Assembly (NCBI RefSeq): GCF_902459685.1
Contig: NZ_CABPSF010000006.1
Span: forward strand, 62,001 to 126,000
From: Pandoraea iniqua
GTDB taxonomy: Bacteria > Pseudomonadota > Gammaproteobacteria > Burkholderiales > Burkholderiaceae
Length of the DNA: 64,000 bases
Direction of reading: 5' to 3'
Shown here: one piece after another, positions 53,357 through 62,448 of the stretch
Layout: each line of letters begins with the position of its first letter
How positions within the stretch are numbered: position 1 is the stretch's first letter
Notes under the pieces: generated by a model
What the model was told of the DNA's origin: nothing
Databases searched by the model: none
Seen by the model: the letters and a program-made list of their open reading frames with translations, nothing else
Program-made: the position numbers and the translations under genes

Positions 53357-54930
53357 GAAGCACCTTCGGAACCATGCTGTCGCGATGATACCCGCTTGCC
53401 ATTTTTCTCGCTGGTAGCGTTCTCACCACTATCGCCGCCCGAATTTGTGCCGCCCGAATGGCCGCCACCATCACCACCTTCGTTGCCGCCCTCATTGCCA
53501 CCCTCATTGCCACCATCTCCGCCACGCGAGCCCGGCTTGCGACGGCGGCGACGGCGTTTGGCGGCCGGCGTGCTGCCTGACGTCGCGCCCTGTGAGAGCA
53601 GTGCGTCGCGGGTGACCGAGTCGCCTTCGAGGAAGTCGGTCCACCATTGACCCACATCGGCAGGCACTTCGCCCGACTCGCAACGCAGCAGCAGGAAGTC
53701 GTAACCGGCGCGCAGACGCGGGTGTTCGAGCAGACGCAGCGGCGTGCGGCCGACGCGCTTGTCCAGACGCACCTGCAAGCCCCAGATTTCCTTCATGTCG
53801 GCGACAAAGCGGCGCTGGATGGCCAGCTTGCCGGTCTGTGCGTCGAGCACGTCGTCCATTGCGAGGTGCAGCGCGGGAATCGGATATTCCCCGGCGCGTT
53901 GATACGCTTGCCACTTCTCGAGCACGAGGTGCCAGAGCAGGGCCGCGAACAGGAAGCCCGGCGAAACCGGCTTGCCGGCACGAATGCGGGCATCGGTGTT
54001 GGCCAGCGCGAGCGTCACGAACTTCTCGCCCAGCGGCTGTTCCAGCACCACGTCGAGCAGCGGCAACAGGCCGTGATGCAGGCCCTGTTCGCGCAGTTGC
54101 TGCACGCACGCCCACGCGTGGCCCGAGAGCAGCAGCTTGAGCATTTCGTCGAACAGACGTGCGGCAGGCACGTTGTCGATGAGCGGCGCGAGCTCCGGAA
54201 TCGGCGCGGCCGTGGCGTCGTCGATCTTGAACCCGAGCTTGGCCGCAAAGCGCACCACGCGCAGCATGCGCACGGGGTCTTCGCGATAGCGCGTGGCCGG
54301 GTCGCCGATCATGCGCAGCACGCGCTTCTGAATATCTTCCCAGCCGTGGTGATAGTCATGCACCGTTTGCGCGGCCGGGTCGTAATACATCGCGTTGACG
54401 GTGAAGTCGCGGCGGGCGGCATCTTCATCCTGCTCGCCCCAGACGTTGTCGCGCAGCACACGGCCCGACTCGTCGGTCACGTGCGTCTTGCGATCGAGTT
54501 CGCCTTTCTTGGGACGGCGTGCGCCGATCTGCTCGCTGTCGATCGCGTCGACCAGTGCCCGGAACGTGGAGGTCTCGATGATCTCCTGCCCGAACTGCAC
54601 GTGCACGATCTGGAAGCGCCGGCCGATGATGCGCGCGCGCCGGAACAGGCGCTGCACTTGCTCGGGCGTGGCGCTCGTGGCGACGTCGAAGTCTTTCGGT
54701 GCAATGCCCAGCAGCAGGTCACGGACCGCGCCGCCGACGATGAACGCCTTGAAACCGGCCTGTTGCAGCGTGTCGGTCACGCGCACGGCGTTTTTCGAGA
54801 GCAGCGTCGGGTCGATGCCGTGCACCGACACCGGAATGACGACCGGCGTGCCGGCAGGGGTGGCACTGTAGGCGGCGTCGGGGGTGCCGCTTTCTTTGCC
54901 GAGCAGCTTCTTGATGAGTTTGCGTATCAC
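53353..54930 (-). CDS. pcnB: Poly(A) polymerase I
   Basis: Adds 3' poly(A) tails to RNA, marking it for decay; 525 residues. The nucleotidyltransferase core has GGAVRD (66-71) and the catalytic KDFD with D80/D82; ARRDFTVNAMYY and REDPVRMLRVVRFAAKLGF follow. The start is GTG 54930, overlapping the HAD gene stop as GTGA. The last 75 or so residues are a basic KRRRRRR patch followed by Gly/Asn/Glu-rich repeats (GGNEGG), encoded by 12-bp tandem repeats. Confidence 0.95.
   Translation of the reverse strand: MIRKLIKKLLGKESGTPDAAYSATPAGTPVVIPVSVHGIDPTLLSKNAVRVTDTLQQAGFKAFIVGGAVRDLLLGIAPKDFDVATSATPEQVQRLFRRARIIGRRFQIVHVQFGQEIIETSTFRALVDAIDSEQIGARRPKKGELDRKTHVTDESGRVLRDNVWGEQDEDAARRDFTVNAMYYDPAAQTVHDYHHGWEDIQKRVLRMIGDPATRYREDPVRMLRVVRFAAKLGFKIDDATAAPIPELAPLIDNVPAARLFDEMLKLLLSGHAWACVQQLREQGLHHGLLPLLDVVLEQPLGEKFVTLALANTDARIRAGKPVSPGFLFAALLWHLVLEKWQAYQRAGEYPIPALHLAMDDVLDAQTGKLAIQRRFVADMKEIWGLQVRLDKRVGRTPLRLLEHPRLRAGYDFLLLRCESGEVPADVGQWWTDFLEGDSVTRDALLSQGATSGSTPAAKRRRRRRKPGSRGGDGGNEGGNEGGNEGGDGGGHSGGTNSGGDSGENATSEKNGKRVSSRQHGSEGAS
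53481..53516 (-). repeat. 12-bp tandem repeat coding the PcnB tail
   Basis: Three copies of a 12-bp unit near CATTGCCACCCT (plus-strand sense) encode the GGNE repeats. In-frame unit length means copy changes would not disrupt the protein. Confidence 0.6.
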
Positions 54931-55607
54931 TGGAACAACTCGAGAATGGGCCAGCGACGCGCCAGCGCGATTTCGCGCAGGGCTTCATCGGGATTGGTCG
55001 CCACCGGATGGTTCACTTTCTCCATCAGGGGGACGTCGTTGGCAGAATCGCTATAGAAGAATGCGTGGTCGAAGTCACTCCACGTCTTGCCCAGGCTCGC
55101 GAGCCAGGCTTCGGTGCGGGTGATCTTGCCTTCGCGGAAGCTCGGCGTACCGACGTAGGCACCGGTGTAACGGGCCTGCGGGTCGTCGCCGACAGTTTGC
55201 GGTTCAGTGCCGATCAGGTGATCGATGCCGAAGGCTTTGGCAATCGGGCGCGTGACGAACGTGTTGGTCGCGGTCACGATGGCGCACAGATCACCGGCCT
55301 TGCGGTGGATGTCGAGCAATTCGAGCGCTTCGGGGCGCACGTGCGGCAGGATCGACTCTTCCATGTACTGCGCATGCCAGGCGTCGAGCTGATCGCGCGG
55401 GTAGCGGGCGAGCGGCGCGAGACAGAAACGCAGATAGGCCGGCATGTCGAGCCGGCCTGCACGGTAGTCCTGATAGAAGGCCTCATTGGCCTGCGCGTAT
55501 GTGTCGCGGTCGACGGCGCCCTGGCGCACGAGGAAGCGGCCCCACTCCTTGTCGCTGTCCGTAGGCAGCAGGGTGTGGTCGAGATCGAAGAGAGCTAAAT
55601 TGGTCAT
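54927..55607 (-). CDS. HAD-superfamily phosphatase (HAD-IB, SerB-like)
   Basis: Small-molecule phosphohydrolase of 226 residues in the HAD-IB group, related to phosphoserine phosphatase. Motif I is FDLDHTLLP (D8/D10); motif II IVTATN; motif III/IV FYSDSANDVPLME. The ATG at 55607 gives MTNLALFDLD. Substrate is not known; the hda-HAD-pcnB order is conserved in this group of bacteria. Confidence 0.88.
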   Translation of the reverse strand: MTNLALFDLDHTLLPTDSDKEWGRFLVRQGAVDRDTYAQANEAFYQDYRAGRLDMPAYLRFCLAPLARYPRDQLDAWHAQYMEESILPHVRPEALELLDIHRKAGDLCAIVTATNTFVTRPIAKAFGIDHLIGTEPQTVGDDPQARYTGAYVGTPSFREGKITRTEAWLASLGKTWSDFDHAFFYSDSANDVPLMEKVNHPVATNPDEALREIALARRWPILELFQ

Positions 55608-55637
55608 TGCGCGAATTTTACCTGAAGCGGACACCGG

Positions 55638-56348
55638 TCAGTTTTTGCCGTCGGGGGCGGCGGGATCGGCGTGAGTCAACATCTGGCGCAGCAGCGGCAG
55701 GGTCACCGCGCGCTTCTGCTCCATGGAAAAACGGTCCAGCCGGTCGAGCAGGGCCATCAGGCTCGACATATCGCGCTGGAAGTGGGTCAGCAGGTAGGCC
55801 GGCACGTCGGCCGCCAGTTGCAGGCCGCGCTCGCGGGCGGCGTTTTGCAGCGCCTGTTTCTTGCCGTCGTCGTCCAGACCCACAATATGAAAAACCAGAC
55901 CCCAGCCCAGCCGCGTACGCAAATCTTCGCGCAGCGGCATGTCGACCGGGGGTTGCGAGCCGGCGGCGACAAAGGCGCAATGCGGCCGGGCGCGGGTTTC
56001 GTTAAACAGATTGAAGGCGGCGATCTGCTGGTTCGGCGAGAGGTTGTCGCAGTCGTCCACACAGTAGACGGTGCTCGATTCATCGAACATGAAGGCGGCC
56101 AGCGGGCTGTTGGGGCGCAAATAGCGCGCGCCCGGGCCCACGGCATGGACCAGCGCTTCCATCAGATGGGTGCGCCCGGACCCCGCGCTCCCCCATAGGT
56201 AGATGCCGCGGTCGCGTGCGGTGCCGGCCGACAAATCGGCAGGCAAACCGGCGAGCGTCTGCGCCACCTCGCGATTGGGCCCGACAATGAAATTGTCGAA
56301 CGTGGCGGGCGGCGGTGTGCCGAGGTCGAGAAACAGTTGCTGGATCAC
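55638..56348 (-). CDS. hda: DnaA regulatory inactivator Hda
   Basis: DnaA-related AAA+ protein of 236 residues that, with the beta clamp, stimulates ATP hydrolysis on DnaA to prevent re-initiation. It starts with the clamp-binding motif QQLFLDLG; the degraded Walker A is GSAGSGRTHLMEAL and Walker B region is VYCVDDCDNLS. I chose GTG 56348 because the clamp motif lies right at the N-terminus of Hda proteins; an ATG at 56381 would add eleven residues. Divergent from purM. Confidence 0.88.
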   Translation of the reverse strand: MIQQLFLDLGTPPPATFDNFIVGPNREVAQTLAGLPADLSAGTARDRGIYLWGSAGSGRTHLMEALVHAVGPGARYLRPNSPLAAFMFDESSTVYCVDDCDNLSPNQQIAAFNLFNETRARPHCAFVAAGSQPPVDMPLREDLRTRLGWGLVFHIVGLDDDGKKQALQNAARERGLQLAADVPAYLLTHFQRDMSSLMALLDRLDRFSMEQKRAVTLPLLRQMLTHADPAAPDGKN

Positions 56349-56455
56349 GAACGAAGAAAGCCGGCGGAAGGCCGGCGCCATACGGTTTGCAGGGCACGCC
56401 GGCACTGGGCCGGCGTCCGATATCCCGTTTGCGTGCCAGCAGGGGCCGCGCATCG

Positions 56456-56474
56456 GGTAAAATCGCATTTTACC
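56456..56474. promoter_or_regulatory. Symmetric palindrome giving -10 boxes for hda and purM
   Basis: GGTAAAAT-CGC-ATTTTACC is a perfect inverted repeat with TAAAAT, a good -10 hexamer, reading both ways. It sits 21 bp before the purM ATG and about 108 bp before hda. No strong -35 boxes were seen on either side. It might be two face-to-face promoters or a regulator site. Confidence 0.5.
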
Positions 56475-56495
56475 GAACCTTGATGCATTCCCGTC

Positions 56496-57542
56496 ATGTC
56501 ACACCCTAACGAAACTTCCGGACTTTCCTATCGCGACGCCGGCGTCGATATCGAAGCAGGCGACGCACTGGTCGAAGCGATCAAGCCGTTTGCGAAGAAA
56601 ACCCTGCGCGACGGCGTGCTGGGTGGCATTGGCGGCTTCGGCGCGCTCTTCGAAGTGCCCAAGCGCTACAAGGAGCCGGTACTCGTTTCGGGCACCGACG
56701 GGGTCGGCACCAAGCTCAAGCTTGCCTTCACCCTGAACAAGCACGACACCGTGGGCCAGGATCTGGTCGCGATGAGCGTGAACGACATTCTGGTGCAAGG
56801 CGCCGAGCCGCTGTTCTTCCTCGATTACTTCGCCTGCGGCAAGCTGGATGTGGCCACGGCCGCAACCGTGGTCAAGGGCATTGCCCAAGGCTGCGAGCTG
56901 GCCGGTTGCGCCCTGATCGGTGGCGAAACGGCGGAAATGCCGAGCATGTACCCGGACGGCGAGTACGATCTGGCCGGTTTTGCGGTCGGCGCGGTGGAAA
57001 AGAGCAAGATCATCAACGGCACGACCATCGCCCCGGGCGACGTGGTGCTGGGTCTGGCCTCGTCGGGTGCGCATTCGAACGGTTATTCGCTGGTGCGCAA
57101 GATCATCGAAGTGGCCAAGCCGGATCTGGACGCCGACTTCCACGGTCAACCGCTGCGCGACGTGCTGATGGCCCCGACGCGCATTTACGTCAAGCCGCTG
57201 CTGGCGCTGATGGAAACGCTGCCGGTCAAGGGCATGGCCCACATCACGGGTGGCGGCATCGTGGAAAACATTCCGCGTGTGCTGGCCGACAACCTGACCG
57301 CCGACCTGTCGAAGGACGCGTGGACGCTGCCGCCGCTGTTCCAGTGGCTGCAAGAACACGGCAAGGTCGCCGACGCTGAAATGCACCGTGTGTTCAACTG
57401 CGGTATCGGCATGGCCGTGATCGTCTCGGCGGCGGATGCCGACGCTGCGGTCAAGCACCTCGAAGCCTCGGGCGAGACGGTCTACCGTCTGGGCACGGTC
57501 CGCGAGCGCCGCGAAGGTGAAGCGCAGACGATCGTTTCGTAA
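56496..57542 (+). CDS. purM: Phosphoribosylformylglycinamidine cyclo-ligase (AIR synthetase)
   Basis: Fifth step of purine synthesis: closes the imidazole ring to give AIR, using ATP; 348 residues, cytoplasmic. Motifs: [13 protein letters not shown] (ATP), DYFACGKLD and [24 protein letters not shown]. Start ATG 56496. Monocistronic, ended by a strong terminator. Confidence 0.97.
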   Translation: MSHPNETSGLSYRDAGVDIEAGDALVEAIKPFAKKTLRDGVLGGIGGFGALFEVPKRYKEPVLVSGTDGVGTKLKLAFTLNKHDTVGQDLVAMSVNDILVQGAEPLFFLDYFACGKLDVATAATVVKGIAQGCELAGCALIGGETAEMPSMYPDGEYDLAGFAVGAVEKSKIINGTTIAPGDVVLGLASSGAHSNGYSLVRKIIEVAKPDLDADFHGQPLRDVLMAPTRIYVKPLLALMETLPVKGMAHITGGGIVENIPRVLADNLTADLSKDAWTLPPLFQWLQEHGKVADAEMHRVFNCGIGMAVIVSAADADAAVKHLEASGETVYRLGTVRERREGEAQTIVS

Positions 57543-57600
57543 GTTTCGATCGTCTCGTAAGACACCGGGGAGGGCTCGCCCTCCCGGCAAGGAATGCAAG

Positions 57601-57641
57601 AAAAGCCCGCCGGGGATCTCCTCGGCGGGCTTTCTTTTTTT
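57601..57641 (+). terminator. Intrinsic terminator of purM
   Basis: Stem AAAGCCCGCCG/CGGCGGGCTTT (57602-57612 with 57623-57633) followed by CTTTTTTT. A second GC hairpin (about 57566-57587) precedes it. Also lies before the end of the convergent MFS gene. Confidence 0.9.
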
Positions 57642-57668
57642 GCAGCTTTGTAAGCAATGGCGTGTGCG

Positions 57669-59258
57669 TCAGCGCGTGCCGATGTCCGTCGACGGTTCAC
57701 CCAGATCAGCGGCAACGGTGCGGGGTTTGCTGCCCAGACACGCGAACACGACCGCCGCGCACAGCAGGGTGACGATGGCGAGCCGGTCGAGCAGCGTCGC
57801 GAAAGCGTGTTCGTAGGCATCGCGCAATGCCGCTTCGCCCCACGCCGGAGCGCTGGTCACGGCACCGTGCATATCGCCTGCTACCAATCGGTTGATGGCT
57901 TCACGTGCCACGTCGGGCGCCACCGCGCCATGCAGATCGGGCAGATGCGTGCCGATCAACCCGATCAGCACCGCCCCGACGAGCGCCAGTGCCACGCCTT
58001 CACTCGCGACACGCGTTGTGTTGAAGATACCCATCGCCATGCCCGCGCGCTCCGTCGGTACCACGCTCACCGACAACCCGTCCATCAATCCCCACGGCAC
58101 CGCGCTGCCTGTGCCGATCAGCAACATCGGCCACAACGCGGGATTCAGTACGCCGCTGTGCGACGTGCCCGGTGCGCCTGTGGTGCGCGCGAGCCACACC
58201 AGCCCCGCGGCCGCCAGCACCAGCCCCGAACTGCACAACACGCCCGCAGGCATGCGCCGCGCCAGTTGCGTCGCGATGAATGGCACAACGAGCATCGGCA
58301 GCGACATGGCCATCATGCGCAGCCCGGCCACGATCTCGCTGTCGCCATGCACGCCGATAAAGCGCAGCGGCAACAACACGAGCAGCACGATGTAACAGCA
58401 GCACGTCGCGATGGGCAGCATCTGCACGCCGATGAAGCGCACGTAGCGAAACAGCGTCAGGTCCAGCATCGGATGCGCGACACGCCGCTCGATGACGACA
58501 AATGCGACGGCGAGCACCAACGCCAGCACTAGCGAGCCGATGACCTCCGGTGCCGTCGCGCCGATGGCGGGTGCCTGAATGACGCCGTAGGTGAAGCACG
58601 CGAGCGCGCCGGTGAAGGACAGCGTGCCGGGCCAGTCGAGCCCGGCGGCAGCCGGATCGCGCGACTCGCGCATGCAGCGTGCGCCGATGCACAGCGCGAA
58701 CGCGGCGATTCCCGCGGTAGCGGCGAACACGCCCCGCCAGCCGAAGCGTTCGATGAGCACCCCGGCGAGCAGCGGGCCGAACGCCAGCCCAACGCCGAAG
58801 GTCGTGCCCAGCAAACCGTAGGCGCGCGCCCGCGCGTGTCCGTCGAAGTCTTGCGCCAGCGACGCGCCACCGCCCGCGAGCGTGGCGGCTGCTGCGACGC
58901 CCTGCAATGCCCGCAGCCAGTCGACGGCAAGCGCGGAGTTCGACAGCGCGAGGGCCAGCGACGTGAGCAGCAAACATCCCACACCCAGCAGAAAGACGCG
59001 TTTGCGCCCGAAGGCGTCTGCGCAAGCGCCCGCAGCCATCAGGCACCCGCCGAAGGCCAGCATGAACGCGCTGGTGATCCAGCGCATCTCCAACGCGCTG
59101 CCGTGCAATGCGGCGCCGATGGCCGGTGTGGCGATGGCGCCGCCCGAGAAGCTCATCGGCAGCAGCAACGCGGCCAGACAAACGGAGAACAAGCCCAGCA
59201 ACCGGCGGCGCAATGATGCGTCGGCGGGCGGCCAAGGCTGGGGAGTGGTGATCGACAT
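57669..59258 (-). CDS. MFS drug/metabolite exporter (DHA2-like)
   Basis: Inner-membrane proton-driven exporter of 529 residues with about 14 hydrophobic helices. The first-loop MFS signature GACADAFGRKRVFLLG and motif LQGVAAAATLAGGGASLAQ fit the DHA2 (EmrB/QacA) type. Divergent from a LysR-type gene with 206 bp between; such pairs commonly control resistance to antimicrobial compounds, though the substrate is not given. Confidence 0.85.
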   Translation of the reverse strand: MSITTPQPWPPADASLRRRLLGLFSVCLAALLLPMSFSGGAIATPAIGAALHGSALEMRWITSAFMLAFGGCLMAAGACADAFGRKRVFLLGVGCLLLTSLALALSNSALAVDWLRALQGVAAAATLAGGGASLAQDFDGHARARAYGLLGTTFGVGLAFGPLLAGVLIERFGWRGVFAATAGIAAFALCIGARCMRESRDPAAAGLDWPGTLSFTGALACFTYGVIQAPAIGATAPEVIGSLVLALVLAVAFVVIERRVAHPMLDLTLFRYVRFIGVQMLPIATCCCYIVLLVLLPLRFIGVHGDSEIVAGLRMMAMSLPMLVVPFIATQLARRMPAGVLCSSGLVLAAAGLVWLARTTGAPGTSHSGVLNPALWPMLLIGTGSAVPWGLMDGLSVSVVPTERAGMAMGIFNTTRVASEGVALALVGAVLIGLIGTHLPDLHGAVAPDVAREAINRLVAGDMHGAVTSAPAWGEAALRDAYEHAFATLLDRLAIVTLLCAAVVFACLGSKPRTVAADLGEPSTDIGTR

Positions 59259-59373
59259 GAAGAGAGTCCTGAAGATGACGCGCTGACGCGCATCGAAACG
59301 CCGAGGGGGATCAGCCCATACATGCTAAAAAATCGTGAATGCGAGATAAACAGACAGAGAGTTCGTAGATTAA

Positions 59374-59386
59374 GGAATAAAATTCC
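59374..59386. promoter_or_regulatory. Palindrome in the MFS-LysR control region
   Basis: GGAAT-AAA-ATTCC lies about 115 bp upstream of the MFS gene ATG and 80 bp before the LysR ATG. The surrounding AT-rich patch may hold both promoters. A LysR binding site is inferred from position and symmetry. Confidence 0.4.
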
Positions 59387-59464
59387 GCAATACGCGTCAA
59401 TTGATGGCGCTAGCGTCGACCGGTCGCGGGCGGCGCGCCGCGATCCGAACTGGAGGGCATAAGG

Positions 59465-60346
59465 ATGGACAATCTGGCGGAAATCACCGCGTTCGTGCGA
59501 GCGGCAGAAACGTTGAGTTTCGTAGCGGCGGGGCAGGCCACGGGGGTATCGGCCTCGGCGGTTGGCAAGCAGATTGCGCGGCTGGAAGCGACGCTTGGCG
59601 TGCGGCTTTTCCAGCGCAGCACGCGGCGCGTGAATCTGACCGAGGCCGGCCAGATGTATTACGAACGCTGCCGGCGCGTGCTCGATGAACTGGCCGACGC
59701 GCGCGCCATGCTCTCGCAGGTATCGCAGACGCCGCGAGGCAAGTTGCGCATCGGGCTGCCGGTGACGGCCTATCGGTTCGTCATGCCGTTGTTACCTGCT
59801 TTCGCCGAAAAGTACCCGGAAATCGAGCTTGATCTCGATTTCGACGACCGCATCGTCGATCTGATCAAAAGCGGGCTGGACGTCGTGATTCGCAGCGGCG
59901 ATCTACCGGACTCCACGCTCATGTCGCGTCGTGCGGGGCCGTTTCGTTTCGTGCTGTGCGCATCGCCGGCCTATCTCGCTAAGCACGGCACGCCGCAAAC
60001 ACCGAACGATCTCGAAACCCACACGTGCATCCGTTTTCGCTTTCCGACTTCCGGAAAATTGCAGCCGTGGGCGTTCGTTGCCGATGTGTCGCGTGAGCCC
60101 AAACTGCACACGGGTCTCACGTGCAACAACATGGAGGCATTGCTGAGTGCAACCACGCACGGGCTCGGCATCTCGTACATGCCTGACTTTCTCGCACGTG
60201 ACGCCCTTGCCGCCGGCGAGCTTCAGGTTTTTCTCGGCGACTATCTGGAGAATCCCGGCCAGTTCTGGATGCTGTGGCCGTCGAGCCGTCATCTCTCGCC
60301 CAAGCTGCGCGTGTTCGTCGACTTCATGTGCGACCGGATGCTGTAG
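59465..60346 (+). CDS. LysR family transcriptional regulator (divergent to the MFS exporter)
   Basis: Regulator of 293 residues. N-terminal winged helix (about 2-62; ASAVGKQIARLEATLGVRLF) and a co-inducer domain of the CrgA group (RIGLPVTAYRFVMPLLPAF, FRFVLCASPAYL, CIRFRFPTSGKLQPW). CrgA-like LysR proteins commonly control adjacent redox or efflux genes. Likely controls the divergent exporter and itself. Confidence 0.9.
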   Translation: MDNLAEITAFVRAAETLSFVAAGQATGVSASAVGKQIARLEATLGVRLFQRSTRRVNLTEAGQMYYERCRRVLDELADARAMLSQVSQTPRGKLRIGLPVTAYRFVMPLLPAFAEKYPEIELDLDFDDRIVDLIKSGLDVVIRSGDLPDSTLMSRRAGPFRFVLCASPAYLAKHGTPQTPNDLETHTCIRFRFPTSGKLQPWAFVADVSREPKLHTGLTCNNMEALLSATTHGLGISYMPDFLARDALAAGELQVFLGDYLENPGQFWMLWPSSRHLSPKLRVFVDFMCDRML

Positions 60347-60358
60347 ACGCTGGCCTCA

Positions 60359-60694
60359 CTATGCGTCGTCGGCCGCTGTCGGACGCGCCTTGAGCCAGAG
60401 GCCGAATTCCTGCATCACGGCGACCACCGGGCGCAGGCGCTCACCGTCTGCGGTGAGTTCGTACTGAACTCTGACAGGCACCTCGGCGAACACGGTTCGC
60501 TTGACCAGCCCGGCGTCTTCCAGCGCACGCAGATCGAGCGTGAGCATGCGCTGTGAAATACCCGGCACGTCGCGCCGCAAATCATTGAATCGCTTCGGCC
60601 CGTCGAGCAGGTAGGAGACGATCAGCAATCGCCAGCGTCCACCGAGCAAACGCATCGATTCTTCGACGGAACAACCGGTCGCACTTTCCTTCAT
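60359..60694 (-). CDS. HxlR family transcriptional regulator
   Basis: Winged helix-turn-helix regulator of 111 residues (RWRLLIVSYLLDGPKRFNDL, then ISQRMLTLDLRALEDAGLVKR). A single Cys, C8, lies just before the first helix (ATGCSVEES), in the place of the redox-sensing Cys of YodB, CatR and HypR. Divergent from the glutathione S-transferase gene, with a clear palindrome between. Thiol or electrophile sensing is inferred from C8 and the neighbour. Confidence 0.9.
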   Translation of the reverse strand: MKESATGCSVEESMRLLGGRWRLLIVSYLLDGPKRFNDLRRDVPGISQRMLTLDLRALEDAGLVKRTVFAEVPVRVQYELTADGERLRPVVAVMQEFGLWLKARPTAADDA

Positions 60695-60706
60695 TGGGCA
60701 CCTGAG

Positions 60707-60727
60707 TAGGTATATTTTTTGTACCTA
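60707..60727. promoter_or_regulatory. HxlR-type operator between the regulator and the GST gene
   Basis: TAGGTA (60707-60712) and TACCTA (60722-60727) form an inverted repeat with a nine-base AT-rich centre, 12 bp before the HxlR start and about 90 bp before the GST gene. This is the shape of operators used by HxlR/YodB-type dimers. It is embedded in a markedly AT-rich stretch. Confidence 0.7.
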
Positions 60728-60815
60728 TATCACAAACATTTGCCTTCTTCTCTTTTTATACCGAGTGAGCGATAGTCGCTTCCTCACCGCTATCAGGGTT
60801 CAAAAGGAGAACGCA

Positions 60816-61442
60816 ATGAAGCTGTATCACGCACCGGGAAGTTGTTCGCTGGCGATCTGCATCGGCTTGCAGGAGACGGGGTTGGCCGCAGAAGTGATTC
60901 GCGTCGACGCGCGCAAGCATCTGCTCAACGATGGCAGCAACTTCTACGACGTCAACGAGCTTGGCTACGTGCCGGTGCTGGAACTCGATGACGGGACGTG
61001 CCTGCGAGAGGGCGTGGTCATCGCGCAGTATCTGGCCGATCAGCGCCCGGAAACCGGTCTGGTGCCCGCACACGGCACGCTTGCCCGATACCGTCTGCTC
61101 GAATGGCTCAACTTTCTGAGCGCGGAGATCCACAAGGGCTTTATTCCGCTGCTGTATGCGGTGGCCGCAGGCAAGTATGTGGAGACGGCGCGCCCGAAGC
61201 TGGCGTCGCGATTCGCATGGGTCGATCGCCAACTCGAAGGCAAGGCGTATCTCATGGGAGAGTCGTTCACGGTGGCAGACGCGTATCTGTTCGCCATTAC
61301 CCGCTGGGGTAAGGCGAACTGGATGACGTCGGTCTACAACGCCGACATCGATCTCAGCGAATACCGCCACCTGCGCGCATGGTTCGCGCGTGTGAGCGAG
61401 CGCGCATCGGTTCGTGAAGCGCTTGCGCAAGACGCGGCATAA
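60816..61442 (+). CDS. Beta-class glutathione S-transferase
   Basis: Conjugates glutathione to electrophiles; 208 residues, cytoplasmic dimer. The beta-class catalytic Cys is C10 in MKLYHAPGSCSLA; the GSH site has GYVPVLELDDGTCLREGVVI and the C-domain EWLNFLSAEIHKGFIPLL and FTVADAYLF. AAAGGAGA precedes the ATG. Probably controlled by the divergent HxlR protein. Confidence 0.93.
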   Translation: MKLYHAPGSCSLAICIGLQETGLAAEVIRVDARKHLLNDGSNFYDVNELGYVPVLELDDGTCLREGVVIAQYLADQRPETGLVPAHGTLARYRLLEWLNFLSAEIHKGFIPLLYAVAAGKYVETARPKLASRFAWVDRQLEGKAYLMGESFTVADAYLFAITRWGKANWMTSVYNADIDLSEYRHLRAWFARVSERASVREALAQDAA

Positions 61443-61467
61443 GGCGCTGTGCTGTGGGGCCTCACGC

Positions 61468-62382
61468 TCAGCGCTTCATGCGATCTTCGACGGCGCGCAT
61501 CACGTCGTCGAGCGTGGTTTCCATCACGCGCACGAGGTCGTCGATCTGCGCGCTCGGTGCCGCCGAGCGGGGCGTCACGCGCAAGGTGTGGAACGGCATC
61601 GACGGCTCGAAGCGTCGCAGCACGAGATCGGAGTCGAGGAAGTCGTAGGCCGCCACCGGGTGCAGCAGGCCGATGCCGAGTTTCTCCTTGACCATCGTGC
61701 CGATGTTCACGGAGTAGCGCGCGGTGGCCACGACCTGCTCATGCAGGCGGCCCTCGATGAAGAGTTGATCCATGCCCCAGCGCACCATGTCGGTGGGCTC
61801 GTACGAGAGGATCGGCTGCCCTTTCAGATCGGCGAGCCGTATGACCTTCTTGCGGGCCAGCGGATGACCGGCCGGCAGCGCACAAATGGCATCGAGCTTG
61901 GCGAACGACACGGCGTCGGTGGCGGCCACATCCTTGGTGTCGGTGAGCAGCCCGAGCGCGATCTGACGCGTGACGACCTGATCGCGAATCAGATCCGACG
62001 CCCCCGTGACCAGTGCAAGCTGCACGCTCGGATGCACCGCACGGTACCCGGCCATCACACGCGCGAAATAGCCTAGCCCGAACGACACCACCGAGCCCAC
62101 ACGAATGACGGCCTGATCGGGGTTGCGCAGGTTCAGCGCGAACTCACGGATGTTCTCGAGCCCGGCGTAGCGGCGTTCCACCTCTTCGAACAATGCCAAC
62201 GCTTCGGCGGTCGGTTCCAGCCGGCCCCGTGCACGATCGAACAGCGTGAGCCGTGTCAGCCGCTCAAGGTCGGCCACCAGCCGGCTCACGGCCGACTGCG
62301 ACGTGCCGAGCACCTGCGCGGCCTTGGTGGTCGTGCGCGTGAGCATCAGCGCCCGAAAGGCGTCGACGTGCCGAAAATCCAT
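61468..62382 (-). CDS. LysR family transcriptional regulator (beside the amidohydrolase)
   Basis: Regulator of 304 residues. The helix-turn-helix is at about 17-58 (KAAQVLGTSQSAVSRLVADL); the effector domain resembles the OccR/NocR/ArgP side of the family (VIRVGSVVSFGLGYFARVM, ICALPAGHPLARK). It lies downstream of the amidohydrolase on the same strand (66 bp), so the genes may be co-expressed. The target is most likely the amidohydrolase-peptidase genes. Confidence 0.88.
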   Translation of the reverse strand: MDFRHVDAFRALMLTRTTTKAAQVLGTSQSAVSRLVADLERLTRLTLFDRARGRLEPTAEALALFEEVERRYAGLENIREFALNLRNPDQAVIRVGSVVSFGLGYFARVMAGYRAVHPSVQLALVTGASDLIRDQVVTRQIALGLLTDTKDVAATDAVSFAKLDAICALPAGHPLARKKVIRLADLKGQPILSYEPTDMVRWGMDQLFIEGRLHEQVVATARYSVNIGTMVKEKLGIGLLHPVAAYDFLDSDLVLRRFEPSMPFHTLRVTPRSAAPSAQIDDLVRVMETTLDDVMRAVEDRMKR

Positions 62383-62448
62383 CAGGTCTCCCGAAGAGAG
62401 GGCGGGGCACCCGAGTGCCCCGACGCGTTTGCCTAAGGTGAGCAGACC

